NCBI RefSeq assembly: GCF_018325905.1
Contig: NZ_AP021901.1
Coordinates: 2,232,001 to 2,296,000, forward strand
Origin: Pseudomonas sp. St316
Lineage (GTDB): Bacteria > Pseudomonadota > Gammaproteobacteria > Pseudomonadales > Pseudomonadaceae
DNA: 64,000 nucleotides
Reading direction: 5' to 3'
Below, one piece after another: positions 51,664 through 62,002 of this stretch (position 1 is its first letter; every line of letters starts with the position of its first letter). A program made the translations under genes and the position numbers. The notes under the pieces were generated by a model. That model did not search any database. It was given only the letters and a program-made list of their open reading frames with translations, and was not told the origin of the DNA.

Positions 51664-52935
51664 TTAGAGGTCTTGTAGGGGCGCATCAGCGGTGCGAGTA
51701 CCCATTACGCTGATCAATAGCACATACGTTAGCGCGCCGGCAGCGATTCCTACCAGTGGCGCGACCCATGGCGAATTGAACGCCGCGACGGTGCCAACCC
51801 CATAGGCCAACAGCCCGGGCCAGTTGAACGCCGGCAGTTGCGCCTCGGCCAGGCGCGGATAACGACCACGCCAGCGGAAGAAGAAATCGGCCATGATCAC
51901 CCCGCCGATGGGTGGGATCACCGTGCCCAGCAGGATCAGGTACGGCACCAGCATGTCGTACATGCCCAGCAGCGCCAGCAGCGTGCCGATCACCGCGCCG
52001 CCCAGGGTCACGGTTTTGCGCCGGCGGGTGCGCAGCAGGTTGCAACCGGCCACGGCGAAGTTGTAGATGGTGTTGTCCTGGGTGCTCCAGATGTTGAGCA
52101 GCAACATGGCCATCGCCGCCATGGCGAAGCCCTGCAGCAGCAACACTTCGACCACGTCCGGTTGTTGATAGACGATGGCCCCGTAGGCGCCGATCAGCAC
52201 CATCAGGCCGTTACCCAGGAAGAAGCCGATCAGGCTCGCCAGCACCGCGACCTTCGCCGAGCGGGAGAACCGCGTCCAGTTGGTCGCCTGGGTCGCGCCG
52301 CTGACGAAGGTGCCGAAAACCAACGTGATGGCGGTGGACACGTCGAGGCTGCCCGTCGGCACCACCGCCAACAAGCCCTCGAAGCCGCCGACCTTCACCG
52401 TCGCGACCCACATCGACAGCATCAGCAGCAACATCATGGCCGGCACGGCGAGGTACGAGAGGATTTCCAGCCCGCGATAACCGACATAGGCCGTGGCACA
52501 GAACCCCAGGCCGAACAGCACCATCAACCCGAGTACGGTGCCCTCGCTCAACTCGAAATACTTGCCCAGCACCACCGCGGCGGTCGCCGTGCCCCAGGCG
52601 TACCAGCCGATCTGGGTGAACCCCAGGATCAGGTCACTGAGCTTGCTGCCCACCTCGCCGAAACAGAAACGGCCCATCAGCACCGAATTGAGCCCACTCT
52701 TGAAGGCGATATAGCCCAGGCCTGCGGCGTAGAGGCCCAGCAGCAGATTGCCGATGACGATGACCGTGAGCATCTCGGCAAAACCGAACGCCACTCCCAG
52801 CTTGCCGCCGGCAAACATGGTGGCGGTGAAAAAGGTGAAACCCAGCAGCACCATGGCTGTGGAGGCCAGGCCCTTGCGAGCGTGCATCGGGACTTCGCTC
52901 AAGGGATAGTCATTGCCCGGATCGTTCTGAGTCAT
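51664..52935 (-). CDS. codB: Cytosine permease CodB
   Basis: 423-residue NCS1-family transporter (about twelve membrane segments) importing cytosine. Starts DYPLSEVPMHARKGLASTAM; internal GKLGVAFGFAEMLTVIVIGN and TNWTRFSRSAKVA are typical of CodB. First gene of codB-codA, with AAGGAC before the ATG. Confidence 0.93.
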   Translation of the reverse strand: MTQNDPGNDYPLSEVPMHARKGLASTAMVLLGFTFFTATMFAGGKLGVAFGFAEMLTVIVIGNLLLGLYAAGLGYIAFKSGLNSVLMGRFCFGEVGSKLSDLILGFTQIGWYAWGTATAAVVLGKYFELSEGTVLGLMVLFGLGFCATAYVGYRGLEILSYLAVPAMMLLLMLSMWVATVKVGGFEGLLAVVPTGSLDVSTAITLVFGTFVSGATQATNWTRFSRSAKVAVLASLIGFFLGNGLMVLIGAYGAIVYQQPDVVEVLLLQGFAMAAMAMLLLNIWSTQDNTIYNFAVAGCNLLRTRRRKTVTLGGAVIGTLLALLGMYDMLVPYLILLGTVIPPIGGVIMADFFFRWRGRYPRLAEAQLPAFNWPGLLAYGVGTVAAFNSPWVAPLVGIAAGALTYVLLISVMGTRTADAPLQDL

Positions 52936-53109
52936 GTGGCGGTCCTTGCGGATGAGGGATGTCGCAAGCGTGCAGCGGCCGTGCCAAGCGAGTGATCGCG
53001 AGGTTATTTATAGACAATCCTGGGGATTGGGTGGGCGAAGGAGGGCGAAAGCGGTGCAGCGGTGGTTCAAGTTGGAACACAGCTCTCATTGCCCATGAAA
53101 GCGCATTCT

Positions 53110-53196
53110 GTGGGAGCGAGCTTGCTCGCGATAGCGTCGGGTCAGTTTTATCGATGTCTACGGACAGGCCGCTATCGCGAGCAAGCTCGCTCCCAC
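53110..53196. repeat. REP doublet
   Basis: Arms GTGGGAGCGAGCTTGCTCGC and exact complement ending 53196, just after the hydrolase stop and upstream of codB. Confidence 0.88.
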
Positions 53197-53212
53197 AAGG
53201 GATACGGTTTCT

Positions 53213-54028
53213 TCAGGTCAAGAACCGCAACACCGCCGCGACGACAGCCTCCGGCGCATCTTCCTGGACCAGGTGCCCGGCGTTCGGAACCGGGTGGAAC
53301 TGCGCGCCGGGAATCAGCTTGTGCAAGGCCCGGCCACGCTCGATGGGGATCCACTGGTCATCCTCGCCCCAAAGAATCTGCGTCGGGCAGCGCACGCTGG
53401 GATACAGGTCCTGGGCCTCGCGGGTGTAACACTCGTCCATCTGCGCAATCTGCCGATAGAACGCCGCCTGGCCCGTTTCACCCAGCCACGGCTGTACATA
53501 AGGTGCCAGCTCTGCGTCCGGAATATCGCGCTTGATCGCGCCGCGGATATAGGCCGGCACGATGACTTGCTGGATGTAGTCGGGCAGGCCGCTGAACGCC
53601 GCTTCATGCTGACGCACATGCTGGACAAAGGGTGAGCCCCAGGGCGAGAGAGCCACCGGGTCGATCAGGGTCAGGCTGCGGTAGTCCTTGCCATTGAGCA
53701 GGTGCGTGCGCAGGGCCGTGGCGCCGCCAAAGTCATGGGCCACCACGTCCGGGCAATCCAGGCGCCAATGCTCCAGCAGTTGTGCGAGCAACGGGTTCTG
53801 CACGCCGAGGGACACATCGGCATCCGGTTGCGCGGACTGGCCATACCCCAGCAGGTCGAAGTAATGCACCGTGTGGGTGGCGAAGAACAGCGGGGCGATG
53901 CGGTGCCACACGTAGGAAGAGAAGGGTGTGCCGTGGACAAACACCAGCGGTGGGCCGTCGCCGTGGATGGCGTAGCGGATGGGGTGTCCGTTGTAGTCGT
54001 ATGTTTGATCCAGCGGCCAGTCGGTCAT
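53213..54028 (-). CDS. Alpha/beta hydrolase with Asp nucleophile (haloalkane-dehalogenase-like)
   Basis: 271 residues. Oxyanion region FVHGTPFSS; nucleophile elbow VVAHDFGGA with Asp (D99) where esterases have Ser, as in haloalkane dehalogenases and epoxide hydrolases; acid ILWGEDDQWIP; catalytic His in PNAGHLVQED. The Asp elbow suggests an ester-intermediate mechanism. The cap domain lies at about 135-205. Monocistronic; substrate unknown. Confidence 0.88.
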   Translation of the reverse strand: MTDWPLDQTYDYNGHPIRYAIHGDGPPLVFVHGTPFSSYVWHRIAPLFFATHTVHYFDLLGYGQSAQPDADVSLGVQNPLLAQLLEHWRLDCPDVVAHDFGGATALRTHLLNGKDYRSLTLIDPVALSPWGSPFVQHVRQHEAAFSGLPDYIQQVIVPAYIRGAIKRDIPDAELAPYVQPWLGETGQAAFYRQIAQMDECYTREAQDLYPSVRCPTQILWGEDDQWIPIERGRALHKLIPGAQFHPVPNAGHLVQEDAPEAVVAAVLRFLT

Positions 54029-54113
54029 GCTCGATGCTCCCCTGAAAATGGCTCAGGGAATCATAGGCCAATGCAGGCGGGTCAGGGAAAGCACAGTGGG
54101 GCAGCTAGGTCTT

Positions 54114-54198
54114 GTGGGAGCAAGGCTTGCCCGCGATGCAGGCGCCTCGGTTCCAAAGGAACTGTGTCATCTTCATCGCGAGCAAGCTTTGCTTCCAC
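54114..54198. repeat. REP doublet, mixed arms
   Basis: Left arm GTGGGAGCAAGGCTTGCCCG, right arm TCGCGAGCAAGCTTTGCTTC ending 54198: two different REP variants paired, ending 18 bases before the queD stop. Confidence 0.82.
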
Positions 54199-54216
54199 AG
54201 GCGACTCCCACCGGTT

Positions 54217-54573
54217 TTATTCGCCGTGGTAGATGCAACCGCTGGTGCAGGTCTCGTGGATGCGGATGGCGCTGAGTTCCGGCAGCAATGGCTTCAATTC
54301 ATTCCAGATCCACTTGGCCAGGACTTCGCTGGTGGGATTTTCCAGGCCAGGGATGTCGTTGAGGTAGTTGTGGTCCAGGCGCTCGTAGAGCGGCTTGAAG
54401 ATCGCCTTGATCTCCGAAAAGTCGCGAATCCAGCCCGTGTGCGGATCGATGTCGCCGCTCAGGTGGATCGCCACCTTGAACGAGTGGCCGTGCAGGCGGC
54501 CGCACTTGTGGCCGTCCGGCACGTGGGGCAGGCGGTGGGCGGATTCGAAGGTAAACTCTTTGAAAATTTCCAC
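54217..54573 (-). CDS. queD: 6-carboxytetrahydropterin synthase QueD
   Basis: Second step of queuosine precursor synthesis. The GTG start at 54573 gives exactly 118 residues beginning [20 protein letters not shown], the family norm; a TTG ten codons earlier is less likely. Zn ligands and catalytic Cys in [41 protein letters not shown]; ending [12 protein letters not shown]. No other queuosine genes are adjacent. Confidence 0.94.
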   Translation of the reverse strand: MEIFKEFTFESAHRLPHVPDGHKCGRLHGHSFKVAIHLSGDIDPHTGWIRDFSEIKAIFKPLYERLDHNYLNDIPGLENPTSEVLAKWIWNELKPLLPELSAIRIHETCTSGCIYHGE

Positions 54574-54655
54574 AGGTTCGGGCTCTTTAGATAGCGGTCG
54601 CAAGGCAGGCGGCGCAGTTTATCAGTTTGATAACGGCGTTGCGCGACCGTGCTGA

Positions 54656-55735
54656 CTAAAGGGTCAGCAAACGCTCGCCCAGCCCGCCGTTGGCCGTCAG
54701 CTCCAGGAACTCATCACCGAGCCGGCGGCTCTCGTCCATCGCCGTGCGCCAGTACTGGCGGCGGCTCGGGTCATCGCCCATGAAACGCTTGAAGTCGTTG
54801 CGGTCCGGCAGTTTGCCGTAGGGCAGGCGCGCCAGGTATTCACGGGACGGTGCCAGCAACAGCACGTCTTGCAGGCGGTCGACGTTGCCCCGGCGCCACG
54901 GCAGGCCCTTGTCGAACCAGCCGGGAATGACCCGGTCGGTGAAGTGCGGGTACAGCACGATGTCCTCGCCGCTGTACGGCAGGTCGAGGTGGTAGTCCAG
55001 CAGGCCGCCGTCGCGGTAGGTGCCAGCCCCGGCGCCCGGCAGGTCGCGCACGCCTTCCATGACCATCGGGATCGAGCCCGAGGCCAGCAGGGCCTGGCGC
55101 AGGTTGCCGGTGGCCAGCGCAATGAAGCGCGACGGAAAGTCATTCAAAGGATGCAGGGGCGGGGCCAGGCGCGGGTCATGGATGATCAGCCGTTCGAAAT
55201 GTCGCGACAACCGTGCCCGACCTCGCAGGTTGTCGGCGATCACCGACGACAACCCCAGGCCCAGCCGGCCGCGATGATCCTGGGCCAGCAGGCCGTGGCT
55301 CTTGACCACCATGATGTTGAGCCGGTACTGCGGGTTGTCGAGGATCGAAGCGTCGCGGCCGTCGAGCAAGTCATCGAGCATGCGTTGCGAGCTCTGGCTG
55401 ACCCCGGCCATGGTCACGCCTTTGGCGAAGCTTTGTTCGTTGTACAAGGTGCCCAGGCGCCGGATTCCCTCGGCGGCGTCCGGCAGGCAGGCGCTGGCGA
55501 AGCGCCAGGCACCCACCGAGGCCCCGATCAGCGAGCGCTCCCGGGGCGCGGACGGCAGCCATTGGCCGAACAGCGCCAGGTCCAGCCCCTGGATGCCCAA
55601 GGCCTTGGGGCCGCCGGCGGCGCCCGGCAGGATGCCGACATCGGCGGCGTTCAAGCCGGCCTGGCGAATCCGCTCGAACGCACGGGGGCCGGCCTTGAGG
55701 GTGAGGGCGGGAAACTTGATGTGGATGGCGGTCAT
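54656..55735 (-). CDS. Patatin-like phospholipase-domain protein
   Basis: 359 residues. A glycine-rich loop (LPGAAGGPKALGIQG), GASVGAW (GxSxG nucleophile near 73) and YRDGGLLDYH (catalytic Asp of the DG[GA] motif) define the Ser-Asp dyad of patatin lipases. No signal peptide, so probably cytoplasmic. TAG stop at 54656 lies within a TGCTGAC/GTCAGCA hairpin. Confidence 0.88.
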   Translation of the reverse strand: MTAIHIKFPALTLKAGPRAFERIRQAGLNAADVGILPGAAGGPKALGIQGLDLALFGQWLPSAPRERSLIGASVGAWRFASACLPDAAEGIRRLGTLYNEQSFAKGVTMAGVSQSSQRMLDDLLDGRDASILDNPQYRLNIMVVKSHGLLAQDHRGRLGLGLSSVIADNLRGRARLSRHFERLIIHDPRLAPPLHPLNDFPSRFIALATGNLRQALLASGSIPMVMEGVRDLPGAGAGTYRDGGLLDYHLDLPYSGEDIVLYPHFTDRVIPGWFDKGLPWRRGNVDRLQDVLLLAPSREYLARLPYGKLPDRNDFKRFMGDDPSRRQYWRTAMDESRRLGDEFLELTANGGLGERLLTL

Positions 55736-55825
55736 ACCAGTCTCGGGCTTTGAGCAAGCAAAGGATTATAACGATACAACCCCCACAGGAGGGGCGACAC
55801 CTTGATCTGGGTTCCATGATGGCCA

Positions 55826-55841
55826 TTCAGTTTCAGTTAAG
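55826..55841 (+). promoter_or_regulatory. BqsR-box-like direct repeat upstream of PepSY operon
   Basis: TTCAG-N6-TTAAG, one base from the TTAAG-N6-TTAAG repeat reported for P. aeruginosa BqsR. GATACAGT follows as a possible -10 region about 51 bases before the first ATG. Confidence 0.5.
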
Positions 55842-55891
55842 TTCACCCCGATACAGTCCCCCCGATGAAGATTATAAAAAGGAGACAACCC

Positions 55892-56200
55892 ATGAACCGC
55901 CTGACTGCCTTTTTCATCGCAACCCTCATGGCTCTCGGTACGAGCCTGGCTCACGCCCGAGACTTGAACGCGGACGAAGCCCGCAAACTGCAAGACGCTG
56001 GTACCATCCTGTCCTTTGAAAAACTCAACGCCGCTGCCCTGGCCGAGCACCCTGGTGCCACCTTGACCGATACCGAGCTGGAGGAAGAGTACGGCAAGTA
56101 CATTTACCAGGTGGATCTGCGCGATACGAAGGGCATTGAGTGGGATCTGGAATTGGACGCCACCAACGGCAAGGTGCTCAAGAATCATCAGGATACGTAA
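55892..56200 (+). CDS. PepSY-domain periplasmic protein (first)
   Basis: 102 residues from ATG 55892, with GGAG eight bases upstream. Signal peptide FFIATLMALGTSLAHA, then one PepSY fold: LNADEARKLQDAGTILSFEK and DLRDTKGIEWDLELDATNGKV. Acidic mature protein. Its stop overlaps the next start (TAATG). Arrangement matches PA2659 in the P. aeruginosa bqs operon. Confidence 0.87.
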   Translation: MNRLTAFFIATLMALGTSLAHARDLNADEARKLQDAGTILSFEKLNAAALAEHPGATLTDTELEEEYGKYIYQVDLRDTKGIEWDLELDATNGKVLKNHQDT

Positions 56201-56511
56201 TGAAGCTTAATCTGCGCGCCCATAGTCGATGGGCGCTGGTGCTCCTGGCGTTTTGTTCGCTGGCCGTGGCCCGGGACCTGGATCAGGACGAGGCCCTGCA
56301 ACTGCGTCAGCAGGGTGTGATCTTGCCGTTGGAGCAACTGCTGCAACAGGCGCTGGACCTGCACCCCGGCGCCAAACTGCTGGAAGCCGAGTTGGAGGAG
56401 AAACACGGCGTCTATATTTATGAGGTCGAGCTGCTGGACACTGACGGCGTCGTGCGCGAATTGGATCTGGAAGCCGCGACCGGCCGCTTGCTCAAAGATA
56501 AGGAAGACTGA
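56200..56511 (+). CDS. PepSY-domain periplasmic protein (second)
   Basis: 103 residues, signal [15 protein letters not shown], then [20 protein letters not shown] and [21 protein letters not shown] paralogue of the preceding gene (shared RDL.xDEAxxLxxxGxIL pattern), so the pair probably arose by duplication. Overlaps both neighbours by one base (TAATG, TGATG), indicating coupled translation with the response regulator. Confidence 0.87.
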   Translation: MKLNLRAHSRWALVLLAFCSLAVARDLDQDEALQLRQQGVILPLEQLLQQALDLHPGAKLLEAELEEKHGVYIYEVELLDTDGVVRELDLEAATGRLLKDKED

Positions 56512-57179
56512 TGCGCCTGCTTCTGGTGGAAGATCACGTACCCCTGGCCGACGAACTGATGGCCGGGCTTGCACGACAGGGTTACGCCGTCGACTGGCTC
56601 GCCGACGGTCGCGACGCGGTGTACCAGGGCAGCAGCGAGCCCTACGACCTGATCATCCTCGACCTCGGGCTGCCGGGTGTGCCGGGGCTCGAGGTGCTCG
56701 CCCAATGGCGTGCCGGTGGCCTGAGCACGCCGGTGCTGATCCTCACCGCACGCGGGTCCTGGGCCGAGCGCATCGAAGGCCTCAAGGCCGGGGCCGACGA
56801 TTACCTGACCAAACCGTTTCATCCTGAGGAGCTGCAGTTGCGGATCCAGGCGTTGCTGCGCCGCTCCCACGGCCAGGTCAACCAGCCGACGCTGAAGTCG
56901 GCCGGGTTGCACCTGGATGAGAGTCGTCAGTGCGTGGTCCGCGACGGCACCGACATCCAGCTCACGGCGGCCGAGTTCCGCCTGTTGCGCTATTTCATGC
57001 TGCATCCCGAGCAGATCCTTTCCAAAAGCCACCTCGCCGAACACCTGTATGACGGTGAGACCGAGCGCGATTCCAACGTGCTGGAAGTCCACGTCAATCA
57101 CCTGCGCCGCAAACTGGGGCGCAGCGTGATCGAGACTCGTCGCGGCCAGGGTTACCTGTTCGGCGGGCAGGCGCAGTGA
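56511..57179 (+). CDS. OmpR-type response regulator (BqsR/CarR-like)
   Basis: 222 residues. Receiver [20 protein letters not shown] with D51 in [13 protein letters not shown] and K in [14 protein letters not shown]-terminal winged helix with [39 protein letters not shown] and [11 protein letters not shown]. Operon position after two PepSY genes and before a kinase resembles P. aeruginosa PA2657. Confidence 0.92.
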   Translation: MRLLLVEDHVPLADELMAGLARQGYAVDWLADGRDAVYQGSSEPYDLIILDLGLPGVPGLEVLAQWRAGGLSTPVLILTARGSWAERIEGLKAGADDYLTKPFHPEELQLRIQALLRRSHGQVNQPTLKSAGLHLDESRQCVVRDGTDIQLTAAEFRLLRYFMLHPEQILSKSHLAEHLYDGETERDSNVLEVHVNHLRRKLGRSVIETRRGQGYLFGGQAQ

Positions 57180-58489
57180 GATCCATCCAGCGGCGCCTGA
57201 GCCTGGGGCTGATCGGTGTGATGGTGGTGGTCGGCCTGGTCCTGGCGCAGACCAGCCTGTGGCTGTTCGAGCTGGGCTTGCAGCGTTACCTGGAAGCCGG
57301 GTTGCGCAACGACAGCGAAAACCTGCTGGTGGCCCTGGTGCGCGGCCCGCAGGGTTTGCAGCTGGACGAACGACGTTTGTCGCCGGCCTATCAACGGCCG
57401 TTTTCCGGGCATTATTTCCGCATCGATTTTGCCGATGCGCACTGGCGCTCCCGTTCCCTGTGGGACCAGGAACTGCCCCGGCTCGACCATCCGGGCTTGC
57501 ACAGTAACTTGCAACTGGGCCCTGAGGGCCAAAAGCTGCTGATGCTGCGTACTGACTATCGGCGGCTGGGCCAGGCGATTTCCATCAGCGTGGCCCAGGA
57601 TTACACCCCCGTGCGTGACAGCTTCCGCCGGATGCAACAGGTCGGCCTCGGGCTCGGGTTGGCGGGGCTGTTGCTGATTCTGTTATTGCAACGCATCACC
57701 GTGCGCCGCGCCTTGCGTCCACTGGACCGGGCCCGGGAGCAGATTGCCCAGTTGCAGCGCGGGCAGCGTTCGCAACTCGACGAACAGGTGCCGCGGGAAC
57801 TGGAGCCGCTGGTAACGCAAATCAACCATCTGTTGGCCCACACCGAAGACAGCCTCAAGCGTTCGCGCAACGCCTTGGGCAACCTCGGCCATGCCTTGAA
57901 GACCCCGCTGGCGGTGCTGCAAAGCCTGGCGTCGAACGAGAAGCTCGACCCGTATCCCGAATTGCGCAAGTTGTTGCTCGATCAATTGGAGCAGGTCCGC
58001 CAGCGCCTGAACCGGGAACTCAACCGCGCCCGCCTGTCCGGCGATGCCTTGCCCGGTGCGCACCTGGACTGCGACGCCGAGCTGCCGGGATTGTTGGCCA
58101 CACTGAACATGATCCATGGCGAACACCTGCACCTGAGCTACGTCGCCCCGCCAGGCTTGCACCTGCCCTGGGACCGTGAAGATTTGTTGGAACTGCTGGG
58201 CAACCTGCTGGACAACGCCTGCAAATGGGCCGACGCCGAGGTGCGCCTGACCATGATCGAAACGGCCGAGGGATTCAGCCTGGCCGTGGAGGACGATGGC
58301 CCGGGCATTCCAGCGGACCGCCGCGACCAGGTGTTCAGCCGGGGCACGCGGCTGGACGAGCAGACCGATGGACACGGCCTGGGCCTGGGCATCGTGCGGG
58401 ACATCGTCGACACCTGGGGCGGCCTGCTGGCGCTGGACGACAGTGAGTGGGGTGGGTTGAAGGTGGTGATCGAACTGCCCCGGCGCTGA
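57176..58489 (+). CDS. Sensor histidine kinase (BqsS/PhoQ-like)
   Basis: 437 residues from GTG 57176, overlapping the regulator stop by four bases. Membrane segments at about 12-32 and 160-180 flank a periplasmic sensor of about 130 residues. HAMP-like [19 protein letters not shown], then DHp [16 protein letters not shown] (H239), N box [14 protein letters not shown], and G boxes VEDDGPGIP and [13 protein letters not shown]. The RExxE iron motif reported for BqsS is not seen in the sensor, so the signal is unproven. Confidence 0.92.
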   Translation: MRSIQRRLSLGLIGVMVVVGLVLAQTSLWLFELGLQRYLEAGLRNDSENLLVALVRGPQGLQLDERRLSPAYQRPFSGHYFRIDFADAHWRSRSLWDQELPRLDHPGLHSNLQLGPEGQKLLMLRTDYRRLGQAISISVAQDYTPVRDSFRRMQQVGLGLGLAGLLLILLLQRITVRRALRPLDRAREQIAQLQRGQRSQLDEQVPRELEPLVTQINHLLAHTEDSLKRSRNALGNLGHALKTPLAVLQSLASNEKLDPYPELRKLLLDQLEQVRQRLNRELNRARLSGDALPGAHLDCDAELPGLLATLNMIHGEHLHLSYVAPPGLHLPWDREDLLELLGNLLDNACKWADAEVRLTMIETAEGFSLAVEDDGPGIPADRRDQVFSRGTRLDEQTDGHGLGLGIVRDIVDTWGGLLALDDSEWGGLKVVIELPRR

Positions 58490-58546
58490 TGCCTGCGCTA
58501 ACCCTTTATCGCCGGACCACAGATCCTTCGTCTGACTTGAATCCCT

Positions 58547-58633
58547 GTGGGAGCGAGCTTGCTCGCGATGGCGTTGGGTCAGCCACATCGATGTCGACTG
58601 ACAGACTGCTATCGCGAGCAAGCTCGCTCCCAC
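58547..58633. repeat. REP doublet
   Basis: Arms GTGGGAGCGAGCTTGCTCGC and exact complement ending 58633. Confidence 0.88.
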
Positions 58634-58765
58634 AGGGCAGGTGGCGGTTGCAAATATTGCGAGACTTGAAAACCCGCCCCACGGCCCTTGCAGCTTGCCG
58701 CCGCTTGCTGCAAAGTCGCGACCTTTTTGTCCGGTGGCTTTCCATCGCTGTGCTTTGAGGTAACG

Positions 58766-60085
58766 ATGATAAATGCAGTAATTGCGGCGGTAGGCGTCAT
58801 GCTGGTGCTCAGCCTGTCCCGCGTGCATGTGGTGATCGCGCTGATTATCGGCGCGTTGGTGGGTGGCCTGACGGGTGGCCTGGGGATCGAGGCGACGCTC
58901 AAGGCGTTCAATGCTGGCCTGGGTGGCGGCGCGACGGTGGCGTTGTCCTATGCCTTGCTCGGCGCCTTCGCCGTGGCGATTGCCAAATCCGGCATGGCCC
59001 ACGCCCTGGCGGACAAAGCCCTGGCCCTGGTGGAGCGCCAGGACGCCGCCGGCGGCACAGGCGTCAAATGGGTGCTGATCGGTCTGCTGGGAACGGTCGC
59101 GGTCGCCTCCCAGAACATTTTGCCGATCCATATCGCTTTCATCCCGCTGCTGGTGCCGCCGCTGCTCTACGTGCTGACCAAGTTGCAGTTGGACCGCCGG
59201 CTGATCGCCTGCGTCATGACCTTCGGCCTGATCACGCCCTACATGTTCCTGCCGGTGGGTTTCGGCAATATCTTCCTCAATGAAATCCTCCTGGCCAACA
59301 TCGCCCGCAGCGGTGTGGACGTCAGCGGCATCAACGTCACCCATGCCATGGGCATTCCGGCGTTGGGCATGGTGTTCGGTCTGCTGCTGTCGTTGTTCTC
59401 CTACCGCAAAAAGCGCGTCTACGACCTGAAGAAAATTGCCCGGGTCGAGCAAGTGGCGGTGCGCTACAACCCACTGAGCCTGATGGTGGCCGGTTTTGCG
59501 GTGGCGGCGGCGTTCGCGGTGCAGCTGCTGGTGGACTCGATGATCATCGGCGCCCTGGTCGGGTTCCTGATTTTCTCGCTCTCGGGAGTGGTGCGCTGGC
59601 GCGAGACCGACGACCTGTTCACCGAAGGCATGAAGATGATGGCGATGATCGGTTTTATCATGATCGCCGCCTCAGGCTTCGCCGAAGTGATGAAGGCTAC
59701 CGGTGAAGTCCAGAGCCTGGTGGAAACTTCGGCGGGTTGGATCGGCCACAACAAGGGCGTCGGCGCGCTGATCATGTTGCTGGTGGGACTGCTGGTGACC
59801 ATGGGCATCGGCTCGTCGTTTTCCACGGTGCCGATCCTGGCGACGATTTTCGTACCGCTGTGCCTGCAACTGGGCTTCAGCCCACTGGCAATCGTTTGCA
59901 TCGTCGGCACTGCCGGCGCCCTGGGCGATGCCGGCTCGCCAGCCTCGGACTCGACCCTGGGCCCGACCTCCGGCCTGAACATCGACGGCCAGCACCATCA
60001 CATCTGGGACACCGTGGTCCCGACCTTCATCCACTACAACCTGCCGCTGCTGGTGTTTGGTTGGGTGGCGGCGATGGTGTTGTAA
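58766..60085 (+). CDS. Na+/H+ antiporter-family permease
   Basis: 439 residues from ATG 58766 with TTTGAGG upstream; a longer frame to 58688 lacks a site. About eleven membrane segments. Landmarks: [58 protein letters not shown] and [20 protein letters not shown]. The pattern fits the Na_H_antiporter/NhaC-like superfamily; a dicarboxylate or gluconate substrate cannot be excluded. Confidence 0.85.
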   Translation: MINAVIAAVGVMLVLSLSRVHVVIALIIGALVGGLTGGLGIEATLKAFNAGLGGGATVALSYALLGAFAVAIAKSGMAHALADKALALVERQDAAGGTGVKWVLIGLLGTVAVASQNILPIHIAFIPLLVPPLLYVLTKLQLDRRLIACVMTFGLITPYMFLPVGFGNIFLNEILLANIARSGVDVSGINVTHAMGIPALGMVFGLLLSLFSYRKKRVYDLKKIARVEQVAVRYNPLSLMVAGFAVAAAFAVQLLVDSMIIGALVGFLIFSLSGVVRWRETDDLFTEGMKMMAMIGFIMIAASGFAEVMKATGEVQSLVETSAGWIGHNKGVGALIMLLVGLLVTMGIGSSFSTVPILATIFVPLCLQLGFSPLAIVCIVGTAGALGDAGSPASDSTLGPTSGLNIDGQHHHIWDTVVPTFIHYNLPLLVFGWVAAMVL

Positions 60086-60105
60086 GCCGAGACCGCGTCG
60101 CCTTT

Positions 60106-60198
60106 ATCGCGAGCAGGCTCGCTCCCACAGTGGATCGGGGTGGACACAAGTGTTGTGGACACCACTGAATCCCTGTGGGAGCGAGCTTGCTCGCGATG
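60106..60198. repeat. REP pair in outward (reversed) order
   Basis: Right-type arm TCGCGAGCAGGCTCGCTCCC first (60106 on), left-type arm GTGGGAGCGAGCTTGCTCGC second. This is the reverse order of the other doublets here. Confidence 0.82.
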
Positions 60199-60313
60199 AG
60201 GCCCTTGAATCCAGCGACTCTGCCGACGGACCGTTCACCTTGCCCTACAGTTTTGCCGTGCCTTGCCGTTAATACAGCTAACCACGCCATTAACACCAAC
60301 AAGAGTGAACAGC

Positions 60314-61993
60314 ATGCGCCTGAGCCTGAAGGCTAAAGTCCTGTCCCTTGCGATACTGCCGGTATTGCTGTCCGCCGTGATCATCAGCCTGACCACGGCG
60401 TTCATTCTGCAGGAACAAGCCGGCAAAGAGGTCCAGCAGACCCGCGAGCGCCTGCTCAGCGAGGCCAAGGCCACGCTGCAGAACTACGTGGCGGTAGGCT
60501 TGACCGCCATCAAGCCGCTCTACGATGCCGCTGCGCCTGGCGATAACGAGGCACGCGCCCAGGCAATCAAGCTGATGTCGAATATCAGCTACGGCAAGGA
60601 TGGCTATTTCTTCGGCTACGATTCCGAGACCATTCGCCTGTTCAAGGCCAACAGCCCCGACGGCGTGGGCAAGAGTTTCAAGGACAACCGCGACCCGAAC
60701 GGTGTCTACGTCAACCGTGACCTGGTGAAAGTCGCCAAGGAGGGGACGCATTACCTGGAATACAGCTCGCCGCTGCCTGGCAGCAACGACCTGGTGCCCA
60801 AGCTCGGCTACACCGAATACCTGCCCAAATGGGACATGGCCGTCGGCAGCTCGGTCAACCTGGACGGTATCGAAGGCCAGGTGGCGCTGGTGGAAGCCAA
60901 GGTCCATGAGCGCGTGCAGGGGGTGATCCTGAGCATTGTCGGTATCGCCGCCGTGGTGTTGCTGGTGATTGCGGTGGTAGGCCTGTTGCTCGCCAACGCC
61001 ATCCTGCGACCCCTGCACTTGATGAAGGACAACCTCGACGACATCGCCGCGGGCGAGGGTGACTTGACCCGACGCCTGACGATCACCAGCCAGGACGAGC
61101 TCGGCCAACTGGCCGGTTCGTTCAACCGCTTCGTCGACAAGATCCACGGCCTGGTGCGGCAGATCACCGACATGACTTCGCAACTGACCGGCCTGGTGAC
61201 GCAAGTTTCCGAGCAGGCCCAGCGCTCCGAGCAGGCCATGGAACGCCAACGCCACGAAACCGATCAGGTTGCCACGGCGATCAACGAGATGTCCTCGGCT
61301 GCCCAGGAAGTCGCCCGCAGCGCCCAAGGCGCGGCCGTCGCGGCCCAGCAGACCGACGAAGAAGGCCAGTCCGCCAAGCGGGTGGTGGCCGGCAGCATCC
61401 AGCAGATTCACGCGTTGGTGAGCGATATCCGCAGCAGTGGTGTGTCCCTGGACAGCCTGCAACAGGACGTGGCCTCGATTGTCAGTGTGCTCGGGGTGAT
61501 TCGTTCGATTGCCGAGCAAACCAACCTGCTGGCCCTCAACGCCGCCATCGAGGCCGCGCGTGCCGGCGAGGCAGGGCGTGGGTTTGCAGTGGTGGCCGAT
61601 GAAGTGCGGGCCCTGGCCAGCCGGACCCAGCAGAGCACCCAGGAAATCCAGGGCATGATCGACCGCCTGCAATCCGGCACCCACGCGGCGGTGGAAGCGA
61701 TGCGCCGTTCCAGTGAGGCTGGCGAGGGTACTTCGGAACGGGCCAACGAGGCGGGTGCCTCTCTGGACACCATGGCGCAACTGATCGGCACCATCAACTC
61801 GATGAACGCCCAGATCGCCAGCGCTGCCGAAGAGCAGACCGCGGTGGCCGAGGAAATCAACCGCAGCGTGCATCAGATCGCGGTGGCCGTGGACAGCGTC
61901 GCCGACGAAACCCAACTCGGCGCCCAGACCTCCCGAAGCCTGGCCGACCTGGGCCAGCGCCTGGGCAAGCTGGTGGGGCAGTTCCGGATCTGA
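60314..61993 (+). CDS. Methyl-accepting chemotaxis protein with single Cache domain
   Basis: 559 residues from ATG 60314. Membrane segment at about 10-30, periplasmic sCache-type sensor (MSNISYGKDGYFFGYDSETI, LGYTEYLPKWDMAVGSSVNL), second segment about 212-236, HAMP, then the signalling hairpin with LGVIRSIAEQTNLLALNAAI followed by EAARAGEAGRGFAVVADEVR, the conserved tip of chemoreceptors. The ligand is unknown; sCache sensors often bind short organic acids. Confidence 0.94.
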   Translation: MRLSLKAKVLSLAILPVLLSAVIISLTTAFILQEQAGKEVQQTRERLLSEAKATLQNYVAVGLTAIKPLYDAAAPGDNEARAQAIKLMSNISYGKDGYFFGYDSETIRLFKANSPDGVGKSFKDNRDPNGVYVNRDLVKVAKEGTHYLEYSSPLPGSNDLVPKLGYTEYLPKWDMAVGSSVNLDGIEGQVALVEAKVHERVQGVILSIVGIAAVVLLVIAVVGLLLANAILRPLHLMKDNLDDIAAGEGDLTRRLTITSQDELGQLAGSFNRFVDKIHGLVRQITDMTSQLTGLVTQVSEQAQRSEQAMERQRHETDQVATAINEMSSAAQEVARSAQGAAVAAQQTDEEGQSAKRVVAGSIQQIHALVSDIRSSGVSLDSLQQDVASIVSVLGVIRSIAEQTNLLALNAAIEAARAGEAGRGFAVVADEVRALASRTQQSTQEIQGMIDRLQSGTHAAVEAMRRSSEAGEGTSERANEAGASLDTMAQLIGTINSMNAQIASAAEEQTAVAEEINRSVHQIAVAVDSVADETQLGAQTSRSLADLGQRLGKLVGQFRI

Positions 61994-62002
61994 CGCACCG
62001 CA

